Source: Rapana venosa (taxonomy: Eukaryota > Mollusca > Gastropoda > Neogastropoda > Muricidae). Taken from it: 64,000 nt of DNA. Position numbers and translations under genes: made by a program. Under the pieces are notes generated by a model. That model ran no database searches. It was not told where the DNA came from and was given only the letters and a program-made list of their open reading frames with translations. The DNA lies in the NCBI GenBank assembly GCA_028751875.1, contig CM054161.1, positions 47,863,877-47,927,876 on the forward strand. Reading direction: 5' to 3'. Below are positions 41,114 through 54,429 of the stretch, piece after piece; the first letter of the stretch is position 1, and each line of letters begins with the position of its first letter.

Positions 41114-43260
41114 TTGGGGCTGTTTTCCCTTGTTGTTTCTTCATTTTTTCATTTTTTTTTCCCGTTTTTTTCTTTTTTTTTTTATAGTTCTTTTTTTTTT
41201 TGGGTTTTGTTTTAAATGTTTGGAAAGTTTCCATCTTTTCTACCCCCCTTTTCCCTTTTCTTACTTTTTTTTTTTTCCTTTAAGTTGAAAATTACATCTG
41301 TCGGGTTTTTTTTTTTCAGCCTGTCTAATTATCTTCCATCAATCTATCTATTTTTCATTATCTTTTCTATCTATCACCTATTATCTTTTCTATCTATCTT
41401 CAATCTATTTTACCCAAATATTATATATAAAATATATATTATATATTTTATAATTACTATTATTTTACCTAACCTCCCTACCAACCTATCTATTACGCCC
41501 AAAACAAACCTCCCTTACCTCCCTTTATCATCTGTATATTTTCCCTACCCCCTACCTAAAAGTCTGTTGCCCTGTCTATCAACTATCTATCTCTAACTCT
41601 TTTCTCTTTTATATCTCCCCTGCCCGTATCCACAAAACCTTAAAAAAAGCGAGCTCAAAAACACACAAACAACACACACACAAAACCACCACACAAAACA
41701 CCCCACACAAAAACACACACACCCCATACACAAAACACCACACAGACCCAAAACGCACAAAACGCGCGCGCGCACAAACACACACACCCCGCACAAACGC
41801 AGCCGCACGCAGAAAACACACATACGCTTGCACACACAAAAACCCCACAACCACACACACACACACACACACACACACACCACACAAAACACACACACAC
41901 AACACCCCCCCCAACACTTTTTGGAAAAACGGTGAAAACTTATTATTTTGTTTCCCCTTCCGCAATGAAAGAAAAATGTTTATCCCTTGGAAAAAAATTT
42001 TTAAATTTTTTAAAAAAAATCCCTTTTTCCCAGCCCCCCCATTTTTTTTTTTCGTTCGTTTTTTTAAACCCCGGTGCAGAATTTAGTTCGTCGTCATTTT
42101 CCCTTTCCCCTTTTTTTCTTTCTTTCTGTTTTTTTTTCTTTCTGTTTTTCCCTCTCTTTCTGTCTTTTTTTTAAAAAAAACCCTTTACTTTCTTTTCTTT
42201 TCTTTTTTTTCTTGTTTTTTTTCTTCTTCTTCATCTTCTTTTCTTCTTAAAAAATTTTCTTCTTTTTTCTTCGCAATTCTTCTTTTTTTCCGAAATTTTC
42301 CTTCTTTTTTCCCCAATTTTTCTTCTTCGAAAATTTTTTTTCTTCTTCGCAATTTTCTTCTTCTTTTTAAATTTTTTATTTTTTTTCGAAAATTCTTCTT
42401 TTTTTCCTTTTTTTTCTTTTCTTCTTCTTTGCTTCTTCTTCCTCTTTACTCTTCTTCTCTTTGCAATCTTCTTTTTCGCAATTCATCTTTTTTTTTTTTT
42501 TTCCCGCATTTATTTTTCTTTCCGCAATTCTTTTTGTTCTCCTTCTTTTTTCTCCTCCCCCCTTGTTTTTTTTGGGGGTTTTTTTCTTTTTCCCTTCATC
42601 TTAATCTTCTCTCTATTTTTCTTTTTTCTTTATTAGAGTTTCCACCATTTTTGTGGGGTTGTTTACTTTTTCTTTGTTTTTTGCTTTCTTTTTTTTAATT
42701 ACTTAAATTTTGGTTTTTCTTTTTGGGGCAAATTGTAAAAAGGGCCCTTTTAATTGGGGCCTAATTCGTTCCCCAAAAAAAAAGATTCAATCAATAAACC
42801 CAATCTTCTTCTTCTTCTCTTTCTTCATTTTCCTTCATCATATTTTCATCATCACCCTTCTTCATCAGCTTTCATTTTCATCATTTTCCCTTCTTTTTCC
42901 TTATCACCTTCATAAACATCAATGATCATCATCATCTCATCATCCCTTCTTCTTCTTCTTTTCTTTTTTTCCCCTCTTTTTTCTTCGTCTCCTTCTTCCC
43001 CCCCTTTTGTTTTTCTCTTTCTTCTTTTTTCTTCATTATCATCTTTTTTTTCTTCTTCTTCTCTTCTTCTTCTTTCTTCCCCCCTTTTCTTGTTTCCCTT
43101 AAAACCCCCCACCCTCCCCCCCTTTTTCCCCCGCCCAAAACCCCGCCTTTCTTACTTTTGTTTTAATTTATGGTGCCCACTTACGGGTTCAGAATTTTGG
43201 TTCTCACCAAAAGTATTCAAAAACCCCCCAACATAACAATGTTTCTAAAACCCAATCCTC
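41114..43260. repeat. Low-quality, T-rich and CA/TTC repeat sequence
   Basis: Homopolymer-rich T tracts, CTAT units (41340-41410), CA repeats (41650-41905), and a TTCTTCGCAATT-type array (42185-42560). TTC/CAT units follow (42805-43080). No gene recognised. Confidence 0.8.
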
Positions 43261-43770
43261 ATTAAACCCCCAAAAGAGGGAGAGATAGAAGAAAAAGGAT
43301 TGGGAAAAGAAAAGAGAGAGAGAGAGGGGAAGGAGAGAGAGAGGGGAGAGAGAGAGGGGAGGGGGGAAGAGAGAGACAGACAGAAAACCGGGACAGACAG
43401 ACAGACGGGACAGGACTGACAGGGGACACAGAGACGACAGAAAGAGAGAGAGATGTTTAACTTGAGTACCCTTATCTTGTTACTGTAGGCTTTCTGTTTG
43501 TCTTTGTTACGGTTTTTTTTCCCATTCTTTTAAGGAGTTGAGGCATTCCCGAATGTATGTGTGTGTTTTGAAAAGGGAAAAAAGAGAGAGAGAGAGGGAG
43601 GGAGAGAGAGAGGAGACGGGGAGAGAGGGGGGAAGAGGGGAAAGGGGAGGGGGGGAAACAGAGAGAGAGAGAGAAAAGGGGAGGGGGAGAGAGAGAGAGG
43701 GAGAAGAGGGGGAGAAGAGAGAGGGGGGAGGGAGAAAATAAAAGGGAGAGAGAGAGAGCTGTATCTAAAA
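43261..43770. repeat. GA-rich microsatellites
   Basis: GAGAGAGG and GGGAGA runs (43270-43450, 43580-43765) around a short spacer. Confidence 0.9.
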
Positions 43771-44004
43771 AATTTTTTTTTAAGCTGTTTTTTTTTTTTT
43801 TGACTTTGAGGAAAAATTTTTTGAATTAGTTTACGGTTTTTGTATTAAAAAACCTAGTGATATGTATGTGAATGGTGAGGAAATGAATGGGGTTGGGGTG
43901 GTGGTGCATCTTTCCTTACCCATCTTCTTTCATCTTCATCTTTCATAAATAAACTTTGGGTTACCCGGTACTGTTTAAAAAAAATAGAACAGCATGGCAG
44001 CGTT

Positions 44005-44185
44005 AGAAAGCAGCAGCAGCAGACAGAAACCCGAAAGTAGTAGTAGTGGGAAACCCAGCACAGCACAGCAGCACCAGCAGCAGCACAGCCCCCCAAGCAG
44101 CAGCAGCCAGCAGGAGTATTTGTATGTAGTGTAAAAGAAATAGCAGCACAGCAGCAGCAGCAGCAGCAGCACAGCGCAGAAGAAA
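44005..44185. repeat. (CAG)n trinucleotide array
   Basis: AGCAGCAGCAG and CAGCACAGCAG units with AGTAGTAGT pieces; interrupted, no supporting gene structure. Confidence 0.9.
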
Positions 44186-44399
44186 CAGCACACAGTAGTA
44201 GTGAGTACCAGTATTAGTGAAATGGCGGGGGTAAATGGGGGTTTGGTGGGGGTTTATAAAGGGGGTGGGGGGGTGATTGAAATTAAACAGTATGAAGTGA
44301 AATAGTGGGCCGTAGTAGCAGAAATTTAATGAGTTTGGGTAGATTTCTGCAGGGTTCAATTTTTAAAGAGGGAGGGGGAGGGAAATAAAATGAGAGAAA

Positions 44400-44914
44400 A
44401 AAGGGGTTGTGTTTTGGGGTGTGTGGGGTGTGTGTGTGGTGTTGTGTGGTGTGTGTGGTGTGTGTGTGTGTGTGTGTTTGGGGTGTTGGTGTGTGTGTGT
44501 GTGGGGTTTTTGTGTGTGGGTGTGGAAAAGGGGTTTTAAAAACAAAGACAAAAAGTAAAAAGAAAACAAACAAAGAAAAAAAAAAAACCCAAAAGAAAAA
44601 ACAAGGAATTAAAAAAAAAAAAACAACCCCCGGGAAATAATATGCACGGCAAAAAAAAAAAAGCCGGGGGACCCCCAAAAAAAAAGAAATCAAGAATAGG
44701 GAAAACAAAAGGAAAAAACCAACATTAAAAATACAACAAACACCACACACACACACACCCACCTTATCACATACCCCAAAACACACAAAAACCCACACAC
44801 ACAAACCACCCACACAAAAACAAACCCACAAAACCACACACACACACCCCAACACAAAACACACACACACACATACACACACAGACAAAAAACCAAAAAC
44901 CCCACACACACACA

Positions 44915-44952
<38 letters not shown>

Positions 44953-45420
44953 ACACCACCCACAAAACACCACCCCAGAAAAAACCCCAAAGAGAGAATA
45001 CAAAGAAAAAGGGAAACCCAATGACTAAAAACGAAAAAAAGAAAAAAACGAGAGAGAAGAGAAAGATGAAAACAATCAAAAAAAATAAAAAACTAAAGAG
45101 AGAAAAGAAAAAGGAAGAGGGAAAACAACCCAAGAACCCAAAACTAAAGAGAGAAAAGAAAAGAGGGGAAAGGAGAGAGAGAGAGAGAGAGAGAGGGGAA
45201 GACAGAGAGGGGACAGGGGAATAGACAGAGGGAGACAGAGAGAGAGAGAGAAGAGCAAGATGAAAAAACCCAAAAAACCAAAACTAGAGAGAGAGAGAAA
45301 GAAGAGAAAGATGAAAACAATCAAAGAAACAAAAACTAGAAAAGAGAGAGAGAAGAGAAGAGAAAGTTTAAAACCAATCAAAAAAACCCAAAAACTAGGA
45401 GAGAGAAGAAAAAGAAAAAA
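44400..45420. repeat. GT, CA and GA/AAG repeat block
   Basis: GT run (44405-44525), A-rich homopolymer sequence, CA run (44735-44960), then AGAGAGAAAAG-type purine repeats (45030-45410). Low-quality sequence. Confidence 0.88.
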
Positions 45421-45486
45421 CCCCCAACCCTTTTCCCCCCCCCCCCCCCCCCCCACCCCCCCCTTAAAAGGGAGGGAAAGAATGTT

Positions 45487-45640
45487 CTCACTCGCTGAAT
45501 TTGTCCCCCTTTGCGTTTTAAAAAAATTTGCTTTGCGCTGCTTTAAAGCGCCGGGAAAATTTTCGGCCCCAGGGGCATCCACTTGGGCTTTGAGCAGAGA
45601 AATTGTTATCTTTCAAGTCTTTCCAAAAGAGGGGCGGGAA
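45487..45640 (-). repeat. Interspersed repeat X, second copy
   Basis: Reverse complement relationship to 8452-8592: CACTTGGGCTTTGAGCAGAG and AAATTGTTATCTTTCAAGTC-TTTCC match the complement of the CCCAAGTCGG and GACTTTAAAGATAACAAT parts. Divergent and low quality. Confidence 0.6.
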
Positions 45641-45829
45641 AAAACGGTACCACAAAGACAGAAAATAAACAAAAAAGTGGGTGACAGGAAAAAAGGAAAA
45701 GGCAAAAAACAAAGAAGGGTTTAAAAGAGGGAATTCCCAGCACAGATTTTCCAGAAGAAAGGGTGAGGGTTGAAGGGGTTTTTAACGGCTTTTTTCAAGA
45801 CACGGGGAAAACTTTTGTTTTATTTTAGT

Positions 45830-47640
45830 TAAAAAAGAAAGAAAAAAAGAATGAAAGAAAGGGGGAAAAAAGAAAGAAGTACAGAAAAAAAAAAAGAAAG
45901 AAAGAAAAAAAAGAAAGAAAAAAACAAAAAAACAAAAAAAAGGGAAAGAAAGAGAAAAAAAAGCGAAAGAGAAAAAGAAAAAAAGACAAAAAAAACAGAA
46001 ATAAAAGAAAAAAGACAAAAAGTGAGAGAGAGAGAGAGAAAAAGAGAAAAAAGGATTGAAAGAAAGAAAGAAAAAGAAAAGGAAAAAAAGGGAAAGAAAG
46101 AAAGAAAAAAAGAAAGAGAGAAAAGAAACAAAAAAAAGGAAAGAAAGAAAGAAAGGGGAAAAAGTTTAACAAAAGAGAAAAGAGAAAAAAAAAAGAAAAA
46201 AAAAAAAAAGAACGAAAAAAACAGAAAGAAGAAAAAAACAAAGAAAGAAAAACAGGAAAGAAAAAAGAAAAAACAATAGAAACTCTGAACCCCCAAAATT
46301 TTAAATAAAATATGGGCCCAAAAACCCTTTTTTCAGGGGGGAAACAAAAAGGAAAGAAAAAAAGAAATGAAAGAAAGAAAAAAAGAGCAAAAGAACAAAA
46401 AGAAAAAAAGAAAGAAAAACAAAAAGTCAAACAAAAAGGAAGAAAAAAAAAAAGGGACAGGTAGAAAGACAGACAGAAAGACAGCCAGACAGACAGAAAA
46501 AAAAGAAAAAAAAGAAAGAAATAAAAGAAAGATAAAAAAAGAGCAAAAGAACGAAAAAAAAGAAAGAAAGAAAAACAAAAAAGTCAGACAAAAAAGGGAA
46601 AAAAGGACAGGAGAAAAACAAAACAGAAAGAAAGAAAAAAAGAAAAAAAAGAAAGACAGACAGACAGCCAGCCCGGGACAGAAAGAAAGAAAGAAAAAAG
46701 GGGAAAGAACAAAAGAAAAAAACAAACAAAGAAAAACAGAAAGCCCAACAGACAGAAAAAAAGAAAGAAAGAAAGAACAAAAGGAAAGAAAAAAACCCCA
46801 AAAAAAAACAAAAGCAGACAGAAAAAAAGAAAGAAAGAAAGGAAAGAAGAAAGAAAAGAAAGAAAGATAGAAAACTGCAGACAGTCAGACGGGAAAGAAA
46901 AAAAAAAAAGGGAAAAAGAAAGAGGGGGAAAGGGGGAGAAAAACAGACAACAAAAGAAAAAAGAAAGAAAAAAAAGGGGGGAAAAGAAAGAAAGAAAGAA
47001 AAAGGGAAAGAAAAAAAAAAGAAAGAACGAACAAAATAAAAAACGAAAAAAAACCGAAAGTAAAAAAGACAGAGAAAAAAAAAAAGGGAAAAGAAAAACA
47101 GAAAAAAACTAACAAAGGGAAGAAGGAAAAAGAAAATGATAAAAAGGGAAGACAGAAAAAAATAATAATAAAAATTAATAATAATAATAATAATAATAAA
47201 AATAAAAATAATAATAAAAATAATAATGTTGGAATTTTTTATACGCTAAATCACAAATCAAACGTAAAACAAAAAAAAAAGAAAAAAACAAAGGGGGAAA
47301 AAAAAAAAGAAAAAAAGAAAGGAAGAAAGAAAGAAAGAAAGAAAGAAAAAAAAACAAACAAAAACAGAAAGAAAGGAAAAAGAAGGAAAAAAAGGGAAAG
47401 ACAGACGGGACAGACGACAGACAGACAAAACCGGACAAAAAAAGAAAGAAAGAAAGACAAAAAGAAAGAAATTCAGAAAAAAAAGAAAGACGGGAAAGGG
47501 GGGACAGACACACGACAGACAACAGAAACAAAAAAAAGAAAGGAAAAAAAAAATTGAAAGAAAGGAAAAGAAAAAAAGAAAGAAAGACAGAAAGAAAGAA
47601 AAAGACAACAGACGGACAAACAGACAGAAAAAAGGAAAAC
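45830..47640. repeat. (GAAA)n-rich tract, low quality
   Basis: About 1.8 kb of AAAG/AAAGA with CAGACAGA stretches (46465-46500, 46650-46680). Lys/Arg/Glu or Phe/Ser frames are artefacts. Confidence 0.9.
47160..47270 (-). mobile_element. CR1/L2-like LINE 3' end, low quality
   Basis: (AAT)n then ATGTTGGAATTTTTTATACG, CTAAATCACAAATCAAACG, resembling GGAATTTATATAGCGCTGAA and ACAAATCAAAGCGC of the better copies. Confidence 0.55.
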
Positions 47641-47819
47641 CTTGGCAGAGGAAATCTTTTCTTGTTAAGGACACGCGAACCTTCATCTCCGTTTAAAGGG
47701 TTTTAGCCGGGGGGGGCCCCCAAAATTTTGTTTTTAAAATGTTTCCCCTTAAAACCCCTCCCGACCCCTTCCCAAAAATTCCTTCCAAAATTTCCCGGGA
47801 GAGAACTCTCCTTTTCCCT

Positions 47820-48031
47820 CCCCCCCCTTTCCTCCTTTTTTTCCCCTTTATTTTCTCTCTCTTTTTCTTTCTCTCTTTTATTCTCTCTCTCTTCTCTTTT
47901 TTCTCTTTTTCCCTCTTTCTTCTCTTTTCTCTTCTCTCTTTCTCTCTCTCTTCCCCTTCTTCTCTTTTTTCCCTTTTCTCTTTCCCCTTTCTCTCCTCTC
48001 TTTCTTTCTCTTCTCCTCTCCTCTTTTCTTT

Positions 48032-48067
<36 letters not shown>

Positions 48068-48224
48068 CCCCTCTCTCTTTTCTCTCTCCTCTCTCTCTTT
48101 CTCTCTCTCCTCCCCTTTTTCTCTAATTCCCTCTCCCCTCTTTCCTCTCTTCTCTCTCTTTCTCTCTCTCCCCTTTTTCCCTCTCTCTCTCTTCCTCCTC
48201 CCCATCTTTTTCTCTCTCCTCTTT

Positions 48225-48257
<33 letters not shown>

Positions 48258-48610
48258 TTTCTTTTCTCTCTCTCTCTCTCTCTCTTTCTTCTTCCCTTCC
48301 CTCTTTCTCCCTCTCTCTCCTCTCTTTTTTTTCTCTCTCTCCTTTTTTCCCCTTCTTTTTTTTTTCTCTTCTCTCTCTTTCTCTCTTTCTCTCTTTCTCT
48401 CTTTCTCTCTCTTCTCTCTCTCTCTAAATCTCTCTCTCTCTATCCCTTCTCTCTCTCTCTTTTCTCTCCCCCTCCCTCCATTTGCGCCCGTTTTCCCCGG
48501 GTTTCTCTGTTTGTCGTCGTCTGTCTGTCGGGTCTGTCTGTCTCTTTCTCTCTCTCTCTCTTCCCCCCTTTTCCCCCTCTCTCTCTCTCTCCCCTCGCTC
48601 TCACTCACTC
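47820..48610. repeat. CT-rich microsatellite
   Basis: About 790 bp of CTCTCTTT/TCTC pyrimidine repeats. Confidence 0.93.
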
Positions 48611-48888
48611 ATGGCTTTTAGTCCCCCTAGATTGTACCCAGCCTCGTTTTAAATTTTTTTTTTTAAAGCCTTTAGAAAAAAGTTTCTTAACCCATTTTTT
48701 TTTGTGACGTTTTTTTGTTAAAAAGGGGGTTTTTTTTTGTGTTTTTACAGAAAATTTTTGGGGGTTTTTTGGCTTTTCCTATTTTTCCACAAAAAATACA
48801 AGTATTTCCCGGTCCCCCATTCATGAAAGGGGGGCCAAATTTGGCTTTTTTTGTGAATAAATCTTTCGAGTTAGAGTTCAAAGTTCGC
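48611..48888. other. Low-quality spacer
   Basis: Homopolymer-rich sequence, no recognisable feature. Confidence 0.5.
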
Positions 48889-49110
48889 TCTCTCTCTCCT
48901 CTCTCTCTCTCTCTCCCCTCTCCTCTTCTCTCTCTCTCTCTCTTTTCCCCTCCCCCCTCTCCCCCTCTCTCTTCTCTCTCTATAAAAATATATATAAATA
49001 TATATATTTATTTATATATATATATATATATATAAATATATAAAACTCTCTCTCTCTCTCTCTCCCCTCTCTTTTCTCCCTCCCTCCCCCCTCTCTCCCC
49101 CCCCCTTTTC
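48889..49110. repeat. (CT)n with (TA)n centre
   Basis: CT runs flanking TATATA (48980-49045). Confidence 0.92.
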
Positions 49111-49313
49111 CCCGGGCACAAAGTCTATGTTCCCAAAGAGTCATGTTCATTTTAAATTTCTATGTTCACTTGCGTTTTTGGGGAAAGATAAAACAAACCA
49201 AAAAAAGCGAAAGGTTAGCCAGGGAAAAAAGGGGGGAACCCAAATTTCAAAGGCAGGAAAGTTTGTTAAAATTACATCCCTTGATAGAAAGGAAAAAAGT
49301 TCCTCAAAACCTA

Positions 49314-49600
49314 AAATGGTCGTAGGGGAGTGGGGGCCAAAGCCTAAACTTCCCAAGGGGCCAGCATTTTGGGGGGGGGGGGGCGGCGCCCATTTTCCTC
49401 CCCCTCGCTGTTTTTACCTTCCCTGACCCTAAAAAAGGGCCGGGGGTACCCATTTGCAGCTGGGTGAACTGGGGGAACTGTACTGAAGCCAGGTGCGAAA
49501 ACTGTCCCCCCAACCAAGGGGAAACCCACCTCGACGGCTGCTTAATTTTTGGGCGGGGGGGAAAGGGGAGTGCTCGGGCCCACTGAGCTATCCCGCCCCC
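49314..49600 (-). mobile_element. 5S-SINE, low-quality copy
   Basis: Plus order: AAATGGTCGTAGGGGAGTGG, TACCTTCCCTGACCCTAAAA, TACCCATTTGCAGCTGGGTG, GAACTGTACTGAAGCC, TGAGCTATCCCGCCCC. Confidence 0.83.
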
Positions 49601-50755
49601 CCAAACATAAAAATGATATGGGGAAAGAAACAAAACTAGGTGCTTTTGATGAAAAATTCAAAAAAAAGGAAAGGGAAAATAAATTAGGGAATAAGATCCT
49701 CTGAAATCAGGTGTGGCTGCCTATGGGGCAAAAAAATTTGAAAACAGAATATATTATATATATATAAAAATATAATATATATATATATAATATAAAATTT
49801 ATAAATATTAAGAGAGAGAGGGGGAGTTTAGATAGTTTAGATAGATAGATTGCCAGGATATAGATAGTAGACAAAATAAAATAGATAGAAAAGATATTTT
49901 GGGAAGGTATATGGGATAGATAGTTTTGATAGATAATAAAATAGATAGATAGATAGATAGATAGATAGAAAGATAGTAAATAGACAAAAGATAGATAAAA
50001 TAGAAGCCCAGATAGATGGGATAGATTAAAAGGGTTATATAGATAGATGACAGTAATAGATAGATAGATATATTGACAGGTTAAGTAGTAGATAGTTAGA
50101 TAGATAGTTAGATAATAGATAGATAGATAGATAATAGCAAAAAGATAGATAGATAGACAGACAGATAGATGATAGATTGACAGGTAGATAAAAAGATAGA
50201 AGATAATAGATAGTTTAGTTAAAAAAAATAGATAATAGATAGTTTAGATAAAATTAGATGTTTAGATAGATAGATAGATGATAGAAGATAGAAGAAAGAT
50301 AGATAGATGGGACAGCCCAGATAGATAATAGATTGCCCAAGTAAAGATAGATAGATAGTAGATGTTTAGATAGACAACAGATAGATAGACAGACATAAGT
50401 TTAGATAGATAGAAATTTGGGACGGGACGATAGATAGATGATGACAGACAGATAGATAGATAGATTGACAGATAGATAGATAGATAGATAGATAGTAGAC
50501 AGACGACGGGACAGTAGATAGAAAGTTTGATAGATGGGACAGAAAGATAGAAAATAGATAGATAAAACGATAGATAGATAGAAGATAAATAGTGGGATAG
50601 TAGATAAAAATTTGGATAATAAATAGTTTGTTTAGATAAATAAAAGGGATAGATGAAAAAATTTTTAGATAAAGATAGATAGATAGATAGATAGATAGAA
50701 GATAGATGAAGATAGATAATAGTTTGTTAAATAGATAGATAAAATTAAAAAATAG
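49601..50755. repeat. (TA)n and (GATA)n array
   Basis: TA run (49745-49800) then about 930 bp of GATA with GACA and TTTGATA interruptions (49830-50755). Confidence 0.93.
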
Positions 50756-51310
50756 ACTACACCAGCCTCCACTCAATTTCTTACACCCCAGTTGGCAGTC
50801 AATCCCAGATGTGAGAATGAAAAATAGTGCCTTTTTCCCTGCATGAAGTTTAGGCTGCAAAGTAAGGAACCCCATACAACAACAACAAAAACAACAACAA
50901 AGGGAAAGGAAAGACTTGAAACTTTTGAAAAACGAGCTTTGAAAAAGAAGGGCCCTACTGCTTCGTCGAACGCTCAACGAAAGCTGTAGTTGTTTTTATA
51001 TCAGCGAAAAATTTTGTTTTGCGGGGCTGCCTTTTAAGAAACCTAAATAGTCAGCCCCAAGCCCCACCCGCCCTTCGGCAAAAGGGAAAGGGGAGAATTT
51101 TTTATCTCTGAAATCTTTCTTGGGGGAAAAAAAAGGCCCCGAATAATTGCCCAAAAAGGCCCGAAAATAAGAAAAAGAAAGAAAGTGACGGAAAGTAAAG
51201 GAACAAGGTTGAAAGAAAAGATTTTTTTTGAAAAGATAAAAATTTCCAGGCCCAAAATTTCAAGAGTGAGAAAGATGCAATTCATACGACAGCCCCAACC
51301 CCAATCCAGG
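50756..51310. other. Non-repetitive, low-quality spacer
   Basis: A CAACAACAA run (50877-50900). Otherwise no repeat family or coding signal recognised. Confidence 0.5.
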
Positions 51311-53144
51311 AAACCCCCAGGGGGGAATTAAAGAAAATGAAGTTTTTTGATTAATACTGTAAAAGGAAAACGAGGGGGGAGGAGGGGACCCACAAAAAAA
51401 AAAACGATAACCATGTTTGAAAGCATGACGGGATATAAATTAAAACTTAAAATCAAAACCCAAAAAAAAAAAAGAGTTCCCACTTTCCTTTTCGATTTGT
51501 TCCAAACACTAAAGACAAAAATTTTTAAGAAGTATTTCTTTGAAAAGGCAAAAGGCAGAAGATACCAAATTCCAGTTTGAAAAAATTTTTCAGTTTTTTT
51601 ATTTACGGAAAATGTTACAAATACATCTTGTGGAGAAAAAAGACAAGGAGAAATGGGAAAGACAGAAGCTAAAGACCTTGAAAAAAAGAAGTAGCAAGGC
51701 AAAATAAAGAAGACAAAGAGAGAAAAAAAGAAAAGAAAAAAAGAAAGAAAAAAGCCCAAAAAGGGCCCAGAAAGAAAAGATGTACAACAGAAAAAAAAAA
51801 AGAAAAAAAAGAAAAAAAAAACAAACCAGACAACAGAAAAAAAAAAAAAACATAAAAAACAAAAAAAACGAAGAAGAGCACAGAAGAAAACAGACGAGAA
51901 TGGATGGATGGGGGGATGGATAGATGGAAAGTTTGTAGATAGATGGGATGATAGTGTTAGATAGATAGTAGTTAGTTAGATAGATAGATAGACAAAATAG
52001 ATAGATAGATGGGTTGATAGAGGGGGGAGAGAGAGGAGAGAGGGGGGAGGAGAGAAAAGAGAGAGATAAAAAGAAAAAAAAGGAAACATAAAAAGACCCC
52101 AAAAATAAAGAAAAAAAAACAAAAAAAACAAAACAAGAAGAAACAAGATTTTAAAGAGAAAGGAAAATACGACAGAATAAAAAAAAGTTAAAAATAAGAC
52201 AGATAGAAGCACTGACAGAAACGGGACAGACTACACAAAAAGGCAGAAAGGAGAAAAGACAGAAAAAAGAGAAAAAAACAAAAAAAATAAATAAAAAAAC
52301 CCTTGAGAAAACGAGCAAGAACAAGGGAATTTAAACAGAAATTTTTGGGAAAAACTAGACCCAAAAACCCCAAAAGGGCCTTTGAAAAATTATCCCTTCA
52401 GTCCTTTTATAAGTGGAGAGGGGAAAGAGAGAGAAAGGGGGGGGGGGGAGCGTTTCGAGCCCGGAAAAAGAGAGAGAGATAAGCCGACCCAAAAAAAAAA
52501 GGGAAAAGAATAAACGAGAAAAACTTCTTTAAATTACACACCCCCTTTTCTCCACACAATCACCCCCACAACCACACACAAACACACAATCATACACACA
52601 AAAAGCACAAAACACGCGCGCGCACCCACCACAAAAAAAAAAACCCCCCCCCCCACCCCAAACACAAAACAACAAACCCCCCCGAAAGAGATGAACAGAA
52701 CAAAACGAAAACAACACCCCCAAAAACATAAAAAAAAACCACCAAACTTTAACAATCAAAAAACAACCACACACAACCCAAGTACTTACCTTTAAGATTG
52801 TATAACGTTTAAAAACCCTTTCAAAAACCGGGGTAAGAAAAAAGGGAAAAAAAGAAGATAAGAAAAAACCCTTTCAAACAAAAAAAACTTCTCAAGGGTT
52901 TTCAAAAACCAAAAAAAAAAACTCGGGAACCCAACCCAAAAACCCCGAAGTCTTCTTTCTAGCAAAGTCTTTTTTGAAAAATGTTCTTTTTTTAATCCTA
53001 TCCCCCCAAAAAATTTTTTCAAACAAAATCAGCGGGCTTTTTTTCTTTGCGCAAGGGCTGGCACCTTCCCTGAAAATAAAAAAATTTCCTTTTCCGGGGA
53101 AATGATGCGTGGGTTTCAAAAAAGAATGGAAGGTTTCAATAAAG
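51311..53144. repeat. A-rich, GATA and CA low-quality sequence
   Basis: A-rich homopolymers (51400-51890), GGAT/GATA units (51900-52020), A-rich, CA repeats (52535-52780). No gene seen. Confidence 0.7.
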
Positions 53145-54429
53145 GCCGCTCTTTTTTTCTTGGGGGGGATAATCCCCCCTTTCGCCCGGGGGGCAAGCAA
53201 GGGCATCACGTGCCGGGGGTGGAAACCGAAGTTGATTGGGTTTGGGAAATTTGGGGTGAGGGGGTGGGAAAGGGGAAGGGCGGGGAAAGGGGTGGGGGGG
53301 GGGGGGGGGTTTGGAGGGAAAAGGGGAAATTCCTTGGGCCCCACACCACGGGGCACGCGCACAAACGGGGCACGCTTTAGTCCCCGTGTGGTGTGGTGTG
53401 TGGTGTGTGTGGTGTGTGTGTTTTTTGTGTGTGTTTGGGGGTGTGCATGCGGTGGCGGGGGGTGGTGGGGGTGGTGGTGGTTGGGGGTGGGGCTGGAAAA
53501 GAGGACTGTGACAGAGGGGAAGATTATCATTTCCTTTGGGGTTTGGGTTTTTTGGGGAGGGGGAAGCGTGGTGTTTGGGGGAGTGAAGGAGGGAGAAAGG
53601 GGGGGGGGGGGGGGGGGGGGAAGAGGGGGGGGGGAAGGGCATGGGGTTGGGTGGGGGGGGGTGGGGTGAGGGGTTTGGGGGGGGTGGGTTGGGATGGGGG
53701 AGGGGTGTTTTTCCTGGGGGTGGGGGGTGGGGGGAAATTTGTATCTCATTCTTTTTTTTTGTTTTTTTGTTTAAAAGTTTGGACAATTTTTTCCGCTGTC
53801 TGTCTGCCTGTTGTCTGTTCCCGTCTGTCTGGGTTTTCTGCCCCTTCCCGACGAGAAATTCTATTTCTATATTTATTTTTCTTTCCTTTTTTTTAAAAAA
53901 AGGGTATGTTTTTTTTTTTTTTTTAAAAAGTTACAATTTTTTTTTGGGAAATCAACTGTTAGTTTGGGGGACCGATTGCGCATTGGCTTCAGTACAGTTT
54001 CCCCTTTGTTTACCCCGCTGTAAATGGGACCTGCCCTCGTAGGGGCAGGGAAGGTTTTAAAAACGAGGGAGAAAGGGGAAAGGGGGCCACCCCTCAATAT
54101 TGTTCAGACCAGAGAAATTTTAGGTCTCTGTTTCCTCGCTCCTCTAAAGACCTTTTAGGTTATGGGAAAACCCCTTTTCCTTTACCCAACCCCAAAGTAA
54201 AAGATATAAGTACTTCATTACATTAGCTCACATAAAATGCGCGCAAAAGTTGGGGGTGTGCGGGGCGTGCGTCTATACTATACACACCATTTGAATCCAA
54301 TAAAAAGCAATATTAGGGATGATTTCATTTAAAATTAGTCACGTGGGGCGGGCGTCGCACACACACCCCACACACACACCACACACACCCGCACACCACA
54401 CGCGCGCGCGCGCACACACACACACACAC

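Noticed and set aside
44005..44185. Poly-glutamine/alanine coding exon
   Set aside because: The CAG run is interrupted by frameshifting units and lies in low-quality sequence without splice or start signals.
45825..48707. Phe/Ser and Lys/Arg frames up to 322 residues
   Set aside because: Low-complexity GAAA and CT repeats in unpolished sequence.
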